Source: Paralimibaculum aggregatum | Lineage (GTDB): Bacteria > Pseudomonadota > Alphaproteobacteria > Rhodobacterales > Rhodobacteraceae | Assembly: GCF_030270585.1 (NCBI RefSeq) | Contig: NZ_BSYI01000041.1 | Span: forward strand, 1 to 49,757 | DNA length: 49,757 bases | Direction of reading: 5' to 3' | In this document: one piece after another, positions 43,279 through 49,757 of the stretch | Layout: the number at the start of each line of letters is the position of its first letter | How positions within the stretch are numbered: position 1 is the stretch's first letter | Notes under the pieces: model-generated | Seen by the model: only the letters and a program-made list of their open reading frames with translations | Told to the model about the DNA's origin: nothing | Databases searched by the model: none | Position numbers and translations under genes: made by a program

Positions 43279-44571
43279 ATGTCCCGCCGCCTCGCCCATA
43301 TCGGCTATGCCCTGCCCGCGCTGCCGCTCGCCGCGCTCTACCTGCCGGTGTTCAGCTACATCGTGCCGTTCTATGCCGCCGAGCGCGACGTGGCGCTCGG
43401 CGCGCTCGGCACCGCGCTGATCCTGATCCGCCTGTTCGACGCGGTCAGCGACCCGGCGATCGGCTGGCTCTCGGACCGCACGCCGGGGGCCTGGGCGCGG
43501 CGGCTCTGGCTGGTCGCCGCGGTGCCGCTGATCATGGCCGCGACCTGGGCCGTCTTCGTGCCGCCGGAGAGCGCCGGGCTGGCCCATGCGGTGCTCTGGC
43601 TCGCCGCGCTGACGCTGGGATGGACCATGGCGCAGACGCCCTATGTCGCCTGGGGCGCCGAGCTCGAGGACAGCTATGACGGGCGCACCCGGGTCACCGC
43701 CTGGCGCGAGGCCCTGGTGCTGCTCGGCACGCTGGCGGCGACGCTGCTCTACGTGCTCGGCGGCGAGGGCGGCGCCGGGCTGGCGGCGGTGGCGCTGCTG
43801 GTGGTGCTGGCGCTGCCGGTCACGGTGGCCGCGGCCTGCCTGATGGCCGGCGAGCCGCGGCGGCCGGCGCGGCGGCTCTCGCTCGCCGAGGGGGCGCGGG
43901 CGATGGCGGCCAACGCGCCGTTCCGCCGGCTGCTGCTGGCCTGGTTCGTCAACGGCGCGGCGAACGGGCTGCCGGTGACGCTCTTCGTGTTCTTCGTCGG
44001 CCACCGGCTGCAGGCGCCGGAGGCGGTCGGCGCGCTGCTGCTGGCCTATTTCGCCGCGGCGGTCGGCGGGGTGCCGCTCTGGGTCCGGATCGCCGGGCGG
44101 ATGCCGAAGCACCGCGCCTGGGCCTGGGGGATGATCTATGCCTGCGCGGTGTTCGCCAGCGTGTTCTGGCTCGAACCGGGGGATGTCGCCGGCTTCGCGG
44201 TGATCTCGGTGCTGACCGGGCTGGCGCTGGGGGCCGATCTCGCGCTGCCGCCCTCGATCCAGGCGGATGTGGTGGAGACCGACCGGCTGGCCACCGGGGC
44301 GGCGCGGGCCGGGCTGTTCTTCGCGCTCTGGCAGGTCGCGACCAAGGCGGCGCTGGCGCTCTCCTCGGGCACCGCGCTGATCCTGCTCGGCGCCGCCGGC
44401 TTCGTGCCGACGGCGGCGGTCGGCGCCAGCCCGCCGGAGGCGATGGCGGCGCTCACCTGGCTCTATGCCGGCGTGCCGATCGCGCTCAAGCTGGTGGCCA
44501 TCGGGCTGATGTGGCGCTTCCCGCTGGACCGCGACCGGCTGGAGGCGCTGCGCGCCGCCCAGCCGGCCTGA
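43279..44571 (+). CDS. MFS transporter of the GPH (sugar:cation symporter) type
   Basis: 430 aa protein with about 12 hydrophobic segments. The cytoplasmic loop 2 signature LIRLFDAVSDPAIGWLSDRT and the pattern TPYVAWGAELEDSYDGRTRV are typical of the melibiose carrier-like GPH group. Similar carriers occur beside DUF1365/CFA-like genes, so the cargo may be lipid-related rather than sugar; this is inference. The start at 43279 is the first ATG giving a membrane protein N-terminus (MSRRLAHIGYALPALPLAAL); the ribosome site is weak. Its 3' end faces pyruvate carboxylase across only 21 bp. Confidence 0.87.
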   Translation: MSRRLAHIGYALPALPLAALYLPVFSYIVPFYAAERDVALGALGTALILIRLFDAVSDPAIGWLSDRTPGAWARRLWLVAAVPLIMAATWAVFVPPESAGLAHAVLWLAALTLGWTMAQTPYVAWGAELEDSYDGRTRVTAWREALVLLGTLAATLLYVLGGEGGAGLAAVALLVVLALPVTVAAACLMAGEPRRPARRLSLAEGARAMAANAPFRRLLLAWFVNGAANGLPVTLFVFFVGHRLQAPEAVGALLLAYFAAAVGGVPLWVRIAGRMPKHRAWAWGMIYACAVFASVFWLEPGDVAGFAVISVLTGLALGADLALPPSIQADVVETDRLATGAARAGLFFALWQVATKAALALSSGTALILLGAAGFVPTAAVGASPPEAMAALTWLYAGVPIALKLVAIGLMWRFPLDRDRLEALRAAQPA

Positions 44572-44592
44572 GCCCCGGCCCCCGGCCCGGCC

Positions 44593-47500
44593 CTAGCCGG
44601 CGAAGGTCAGCAGCAGGTCCTTGGCATCGACCTGGGTGCCGGCGGCGGCCACCACCCGCTCGATCACCCCGTCGCGCTCGGCGATGATCGCGGTCTCCAT
44701 CTTCATCGCCTCCAGCGTCATCAGCACGTCGCCGGCATGCACGGTCTGGCCCTGGGTGACGGCGACCGAGCCGACGACGCCCGGCATCGGCGCCGGCAGG
44801 TGCAGCGGGTTGCCCGGCTCGGCCTGCTCGGCCCGGCGCGCGGTCGCCTCGAAGCGGCGGTCGGCGACGCGCACCGTGCGCGGCTGGCCGTTGAGCTCGA
44901 AGAACAGCTTCACCTCGCCCTTCTCGTCGGGCTCGGAGATCGCCTGCAGCCGGATCACCAGCGTGACGCCGGGGCGCAGGTCGACATGGATCTCCTCGCG
45001 CGGCTCCATGCCGTAGAAGAAGGTCGGCGTCGGCAGCACCCGCACCGGGCCGAAATCGCGCCGCCGGCCCATGTAGTCGAGATAGACCTTGGGATAGATC
45101 AGGTAGCTCGCGAGATCCTCGTCATCGACGGTGTGGCCCTCCATCTCGGCCATCGCCTCGGCGCGCCTGGCCTCGAGATCGACCGGCTCCATCAGGCTGC
45201 CGGGGCGCACGGTGAGCGGCGCGGCGCCCTTCAGCAGCCGCTTCTGCAGCGCCTCGGGGAAGCCGCCATGGGGCTGGCCGACCTCGCCGCGGAAGAAGGC
45301 CAGCACCGAATCCGGCACCGAGATGTCCATGTCAGGGTCGAGCAGGTCCTCGGCCTTGTGCCCGCCGGCGACCAGCGTCAGCGCCATGTCGCCCACGGTC
45401 TTGGCGATCGGCGTCACCTTGATGACGTCGCCGAACAGCCGGTTGACATCGGCATAGGCGGCGGCGACCTCGTCCCAGCGCTCCTCGAGCCCCATCGAGC
45501 GGGCCTGGGCGCGCAGGTTGGTCACCTGTCCGCCCGGCATCTCGTGGGAATAGACCTCGGCGGTGCCGCTGCGCATCTCCGACTCGAAGCCCGCATAGAG
45601 CCGGCGCACGCCCTCCCAGTAGGCGCTGATCTCGCGGATCGCGCCGGCATCGAGCCCGGTGTCGCGCGGCTGGTTGCGCAGCGCCGCGACCACCGAGCCG
45701 AGCGGCGGCTGCGAGGTGACGCCGGAGAGCGCGTCCATCGCGAGGTCCACCGCATCGACCCCGGCCGCCGAGGCCGCGAGGATCGAGGCCGCCGAGATGC
45801 CGCTGGTGTCATGGGTGTGGAAATGCACCGGCAGCGAGGTCTCGTTCTTGAGCGCGCGCACCAGCGCCTCGGCGGCGGCCGGCTTCACCAGCCCGCCCAT
45901 GTCCTTGATGCAGAGGATATGCGCGCCGGCCGCCTCGAGCTCCTTGGCCAGCCCGACATAATAGGCCAGCGAGTATTTCGCCCGGTCCGGGTCGTGGATG
46001 TCGCCGGTGTAGCAGATCGAGGCCTCGCAGATCTTGCCGGTCTCGATCACTTGGTCCATCGCGACGCGCATGCTCTCGACCCAGTTGAGCGGGTCGAAGA
46101 TGCGGAACACGTCGATCCCGGTCTTGGCGGCGCGGTCGATGAAGTGCTGCACCACGTTGTCGGGGTAGTTGGTGTAGCCGACCGCGTTGGAGGCGCGCAG
46201 CAGCATCTGGGTCAGCAGGTTGGGCATCCGCTCGCGCAGCTCGCGCAGGCGCTGCCAGGGGCATTCCTGCAGGAAGCGGTAGGCGACGTCGAAGGTCGCG
46301 CCGCCCCAGCACTCCATCGAGAACAGCCCGGGCAGGTTGCCGGCATAGGCCGGCGCCACCCGCAGCATGTCGACCGAGCGCATCCGGGTGGCGAGCAGCG
46401 ACTGGTGGCTGTCGCGCATCGTGGTGTCGGTGATCAGCAGCCGGTCCTGCTTCAGCATCCAGTCGGCGACGCCCTTCGGCCCCTCGGCGAGCAGCAGCTC
46501 GCGGGTGCCGGACAGCGGCGGCGTGACCCGCGCATGCGGCGCCACCGGCGGGCGGGCATGGGCCGGCAGCCGGGGCCGGCCGGCCACCTCCGGGTTGCCG
46601 TTCACCGTGACCTCGGCGATGTAGCGCAGCAGCTTGGTCGCCCGGTCGCGGCGCTTGGGAAACACGAACAGCTCCGGCGTCGTGTCGATGAAGCGCGTGG
46701 TGTAGGACTGGTCGATGAAGGACGGGTGCTTGAGCAGGTTCTCGACGAAGACGATGTTGGTCGCGACGCCGCGGATGCGGAACTCGCGCAGCGCCCGGTC
46801 CATCCGCGCCACCGCCTGCTCCGGGGTCGGCGCCCAGGCGGTCACCTTCTCCAGCAGCGAATCGTAGTAGCGGGTGATCACCGCGCCGGAATAGGCGGTG
46901 CCGCCGTCGAGCCGGATGCCGAAGCCGGTGGCGCCGCGATAGGCGGTGATGCGGCCGTAATCCGGCACGAAGTTGTTGGTCGGGTCCTCGGTGGTCACGC
47001 GGCACTGGATGGCATGGCCCTTGAGCACCACATCCGCCTGCGAGGCGGCGCCGGTGGCCTCGGCGATCGAGGCGCCCTCGGTGATGCGGATCTGCGCGCG
47101 CACGATGTCGATGCCGGTCACCTCCTCGGTGACGGTGTGCTCGACCTGGATGCGCGGGTTGACCTCGATGAAGTAGAAGGCGCCGCTGTCCATGTCCATC
47201 AGGAACTCGACGGTGCCGGCGCAGGCATAGCCGGCATGGCGGGCGATCTTCAGCGCCAGCCCGCAGAGCTCCTCGCGGCGCTCCCGGGTGAGATAGGGCG
47301 CCGGCGCGCGCTCCACGACCTTCTGGTTGCGGCGCTGCACGGTGCAGTCGCGCTCCCAGAGGTGATAGATCTCGCCCTGCCGGTCGCCGAGGATCTGCAC
47401 CTCGACATGGCGCGCGCGCTGGATCAGCTTCTCGAGATAGCCGTCGCCCTTGCCGAAGGCCTGCGTCGCCTCGGAGCGGCCCTCGCGCAGCTTGGCGACC

Positions 47501-48060
47501 AGCTCGTCCGGCCCCTGGATCGGGCGCATGCCGCGGCCGCCGCCGCCCCAGGAGGCCTTGAGCATCAGCGGATAGCCGATCTCCTCGGCCCGCGCCCGGA
47601 TCGCCTCGAGCTCGGCCGGGCTGGCCGCATCGACATCCGGCAGCACGTCGGAGGCCGGGATCACCGGCACGCCCGCCGCGATCGCCGCCTGCCGGGCCGA
47701 GGCCTTGTCGCCGAGCATCCGCATGGTATCCGCCGAGGGGCCGATGAAGGCGATCCCGGCGGCGGTGCAGGCATCGACCAGGTCGGGGTTCTCCGACAGC
47801 AGGCCATAGCCCGGATGCAGCGCGTCGGCGCCGCTCTCGCGCGCGATGCGCATGATGTCGTCGATGTCGAGATAGGCGGCCACCGGACCGCGCCCCGCGC
47901 CCACCTGATAGGCCTCGTCCGCCTTGAAGCGGTGCAGGCCGAGCTTGTCCTCCTCGGCATAGATCGCCACGGTGCGCTTGCCGAGCTCGTTCGCCGCCCG
48001 CATCACGCGGATGGCGATCTCGCCCCTGTTTGCAACGAGGATCTTCTGGAAAGTGGGCAT
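44593..48060 (-). CDS. pyc: Pyruvate carboxylase
   Basis: 1155 aa single-chain biotin enzyme making oxaloacetate from pyruvate and bicarbonate. Domains in order: biotin carboxylase (residues 1-460; KILVANRGEIAIRVMRAANE, ATP-grasp loop KASWGGGGRGM, FIEVNPRIQVEHTVTEEVTG), carboxyltransferase (about 530-800; DTTMRDSHQSLLATRMRSVD, MECWGGATFDVAYRFL, KDMGGL), the C-terminal PYC region, and the biotinyl domain with biotin Lys at K1120 (EAMKMET). The length is normal. The ATG at 48060 has GGAG 6 nt upstream. It replenishes the TCA cycle for gluconeogenic growth. The 234-bp spacer to the divergent next gene has an AT-richer part (48085-48140), probably with the promoter. Confidence 0.97.
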   Translation of the reverse strand: MPTFQKILVANRGEIAIRVMRAANELGKRTVAIYAEEDKLGLHRFKADEAYQVGAGRGPVAAYLDIDDIMRIARESGADALHPGYGLLSENPDLVDACTAAGIAFIGPSADTMRMLGDKASARQAAIAAGVPVIPASDVLPDVDAASPAELEAIRARAEEIGYPLMLKASWGGGGRGMRPIQGPDELVAKLREGRSEATQAFGKGDGYLEKLIQRARHVEVQILGDRQGEIYHLWERDCTVQRRNQKVVERAPAPYLTRERREELCGLALKIARHAGYACAGTVEFLMDMDSGAFYFIEVNPRIQVEHTVTEEVTGIDIVRAQIRITEGASIAEATGAASQADVVLKGHAIQCRVTTEDPTNNFVPDYGRITAYRGATGFGIRLDGGTAYSGAVITRYYDSLLEKVTAWAPTPEQAVARMDRALREFRIRGVATNIVFVENLLKHPSFIDQSYTTRFIDTTPELFVFPKRRDRATKLLRYIAEVTVNGNPEVAGRPRLPAHARPPVAPHARVTPPLSGTRELLLAEGPKGVADWMLKQDRLLITDTTMRDSHQSLLATRMRSVDMLRVAPAYAGNLPGLFSMECWGGATFDVAYRFLQECPWQRLRELRERMPNLLTQMLLRASNAVGYTNYPDNVVQHFIDRAAKTGIDVFRIFDPLNWVESMRVAMDQVIETGKICEASICYTGDIHDPDRAKYSLAYYVGLAKELEAAGAHILCIKDMGGLVKPAAAEALVRALKNETSLPVHFHTHDTSGISAASILAASAAGVDAVDLAMDALSGVTSQPPLGSVVAALRNQPRDTGLDAGAIREISAYWEGVRRLYAGFESEMRSGTAEVYSHEMPGGQVTNLRAQARSMGLEERWDEVAAAYADVNRLFGDVIKVTPIAKTVGDMALTLVAGGHKAEDLLDPDMDISVPDSVLAFFRGEVGQPHGGFPEALQKRLLKGAAPLTVRPGSLMEPVDLEARRAEAMAEMEGHTVDDEDLASYLIYPKVYLDYMGRRRDFGPVRVLPTPTFFYGMEPREEIHVDLRPGVTLVIRLQAISEPDEKGEVKLFFELNGQPRTVRVADRRFEATARRAEQAEPGNPLHLPAPMPGVVGSVAVTQGQTVHAGDVLMTLEAMKMETAIIAERDGVIERVVAAAGTQVDAKDLLLTFAG

Positions 48061-48294
48061 TTCGGTCTCCGGCATGGTCGAGGGCGGGTTAACATCGCGG
48101 CAGCGCAACATTTTCGCAATACCCAAACGGCCGGACGAAAATTCCACTTGCCGGGTGCCCGGTGCCGGGTGCCGGCCGGCCCGGCCCGCCGCGGCGGCAA
48201 CCCCGGAGCTTCGCGCGCATGCGCTGGCATGACGCTTGCCCCATGCGGTCGAATGCAGGCATCTATGGCGACGCATAGTGACCGGAGATCGTCT

Positions 48295-49757
48295 ATGGAG
48301 CTCACCGAGGACAGCACGCGGGGTCCGTTCGTCCGCCTCCTCGTATCGGCGCTGGCGCTGGCCGCGCTCTGGGCCGGCGCGCAGGTCCTGCCGGCGCTGC
48401 CGCCGTTCGCGCTCGCCGTCGTCACCATCGCGATCGCCTGGCCGATCTGGGTGGCGCGGGTCGAGGCGGCGCAGATGGACCGGCGGCTGCTGGTCGAGGG
48501 CATGGTGGCGCGCCGCAGCTGGCTGTTCCGCATCCTCTGGCCGGGGCACCTGGTCGCCATCGTCGAGGCGCTGGTGGCCGGGGTCTATGCGCTGCTGCTG
48601 CTGGCGCTGGCGAACCTGATGCAGCCCGAGCACTGGATGGTGCTCGGCGCCGGCGCGGCGCTGGTGGCGCTGGCCGCCGGGCCGCTGGCGCGGCTCTCGC
48701 GGCGGCTCGCGCAGCCCGGCATGGCGCGGCCGCTGATGCGCCGCTGGCCGCTGCACATCGTCGGCATCGCGGTGCTGGCGGCCGGCTTCTTCGTGGTCGA
48801 CTACGCGCTGCTCGGCGCCCCGGACACCCGCGGCGAGGCCTGGACCGATGTCGCGACCCGCGCCTTCGCCGCCGGCGAGGGTGCCGAGACGGCGCTCGCC
48901 GCCTGGCTGATCGGCGGGCTCTCGGCGGCCGATGCGCTGGCCTGGCACCTCTCGCAGACGCTGATCCCGACGCTGCCCGAGGGCGCGCTGCGGGCGGCCT
49001 CCTGGGCGCTGGTGCTGGGCGGCGCCGGGATCGTCGCGCTGATCTACACGCGGCTGCTGGTCGGGGCGCTGGCGCTGGCCGACGGCCGCGCCGCCGGCCG
49101 CCCGGCGATGCTGCCGGCGGCGCTGGTGGCCGGCGCCGCGATGCTGCTGGTGGCGCTGCTGCCGCGGCTCTCCGCCGAGATCGCCGGCGACGCGGCCGGG
49201 CGTGCCGCGACCCTGCGCACCCTCGCGACCTATGTGAACCCCTGCGGGCAGGCGCCGATCACCCCGGCGAGCCTCGCGACCCGGGCAAGCGTCGAGATCG
49301 ACACCGCGGCGAGCGACGTCGCGGCGATGCAGGAGGCCCGGATCTCCCGCCTCGCGGCGCGCCTCGACGCGCAAACCGAGGCCGGCATCGAGCGCTATCT
49401 CGACTGGCATTTCTCGGTGCGCGGCGAATACGAGCGGCTGCTGGCGCTCGCCGTCGGCAACCTCGCCGAGACCCTGCGCGCGCCGCTGCAGCGCGCGGTG
49501 CCGAGCGGGCAGCACCTCGCCGACCGGATCAATGCCGAGCGGCGGATGCTCGACTCGCTGGCCGATCTGCAGATGGCCGCCGCCGCCAAGCGCGCCGGCA
49601 CCGCGGCGCTGACCGAGGTCGCCGACGCGCCGTGCCTCGGGGCCGAGTTCGTGCGGCTCGATCTCTCCACCCTGCCCGAGCTGACCGCGACGCCGCTGCC
49701 CGAGGGCGCCATCGCCGCGGCCGCCACCCTGCCGCTGCGCCAGGCGCTGTCGCGGGC
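48295..49757 (+). CDS. Large membrane protein of unknown function, cut by the window edge
   Basis: An open frame from ATG 48295 runs past the end of the window (at least 487 codons, no stop seen). GGAG at 48284-48287 is 7 nt before the start, and codon use matches the neighbouring genes. The first ~300 residues contain about six or seven hydrophobic segments (for example FALAVVTIAIAWPIWVA, VEALVAGVYALLLLALANL, PLHIVGIAVLAAGFFVVDYA, ALVAGAAMLLVALLP). From about residue 310 it continues as a soluble helical part, with YVNPCGQAPITPASLA and YLDWHFSVRGEYERLLALA. I do not recognise the family. It is divergent from pyc. Confidence 0.75.
   Translation, partial: MELTEDSTRGPFVRLLVSALALAALWAGAQVLPALPPFALAVVTIAIAWPIWVARVEAAQMDRRLLVEGMVARRSWLFRILWPGHLVAIVEALVAGVYALLLLALANLMQPEHWMVLGAGAALVALAAGPLARLSRRLAQPGMARPLMRRWPLHIVGIAVLAAGFFVVDYALLGAPDTRGEAWTDVATRAFAAGEGAETALAAWLIGGLSAADALAWHLSQTLIPTLPEGALRAASWALVLGGAGIVALIYTRLLVGALALADGRAAGRPAMLPAALVAGAAMLLVALLPRLSAEIAGDAAGRAATLRTLATYVNPCGQAPITPASLATRASVEIDTAASDVAAMQEARISRLAARLDAQTEAGIERYLDWHFSVRGEYERLLALAVGNLAETLRAPLQRAVPSGQHLADRINAERRMLDSLADLQMAAAAKRAGTAALTEVADAPCLGAEFVRLDLSTLPELTATPLPEGAIAAAATLPLRQALSR

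Noticed and set aside
48061-49515. Upstream extension of the pyruvate carboxylase frame by 485 codons
   Set aside because: Runs antisense through the membrane protein gene at 48295; composition is Arg/Gly/Gln-rich, and the accepted start has a good ribosome site and family-typical N-terminus.

Overview
The window looks like chromosomal DNA of a very GC-rich alphaproteobacterium, most likely a deep-branching member of the Rhodobacterales. The evidence is the gene set and its order: a DUF3422 protein, ubiA divergent from rsmE, serC followed by serA, hflK-hflC-DUF2065-degP, DUF2842, a TrgA-like protein, a VPLPA-CTERM protein and single-chain pyruvate carboxylase. Codons end almost always in G or C. 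No rRNA, tRNA, insertion sequence, phage or CRISPR array was seen.

Layout. Bases 1-7118 hold a histone-deacetylase-type amidohydrolase, a DUF3422 protein, a GRDP-like membrane protein, ubiA, rsmE, a small membrane protein and a DMT exporter. Bases 7242-10288 are the serine synthesis pair serC-serA with a candidate structured leader and a terminator. Bases 10371-14119 are a decay zone: a secreted-protein pseudogene with two compensating frameshifts, a small secreted protein, a double CDGSH protein, and three tandem VPLPA-CTERM genes of which only one is intact. purA follows, then about 2.8 kb of gene-free tandem repeats. Bases 18507-23302 carry a DUF2842 gene, a large Ala/Pro/Glu-rich protein with repeated NIFG motifs, thiamine pyrophosphokinase and a peptidoglycan-binding-domain protein. 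A second gene-free repeat desert covers 23303-25827.

Bases 25828-36018 carry serine deaminase, a methyltransferase overlapping rpiA, glutathione reductase, the HflK/HflC-DUF2065-DegP membrane quality-control cluster and an aminotransferase. Bases 36065-44571 carry glutamate dehydrogenase and, divergent from it, a photolyase-led gene string: FAD oxidoreductase, DUF1365, CFA-synthase-like methylase, TrgA-like protein and MFS carrier. This string resembles the light/singlet-oxygen and modified-fatty-acid clusters of Rhodobacter relatives. Pyruvate carboxylase and a membrane protein cut off by the window edge close the region.

The most unusual feature is the spacer DNA. Several intergenic regions, mostly starting at gene 3' ends, are filled with GC-rich minisatellites. 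Each site has its own unit length: 20; 17 turning into 16 with a 96-nt higher order; 15; about 48; 155; about 22; and a complex array of about 2.5 kb. These arrays contain almost no stop codons and so generate long spurious reading frames on both strands. Other points worth a second look are an abrupt change of codon usage inside the CFA-like gene, loss of the usual CFA active-site His pattern in that protein, and the NIFG motif repeats.
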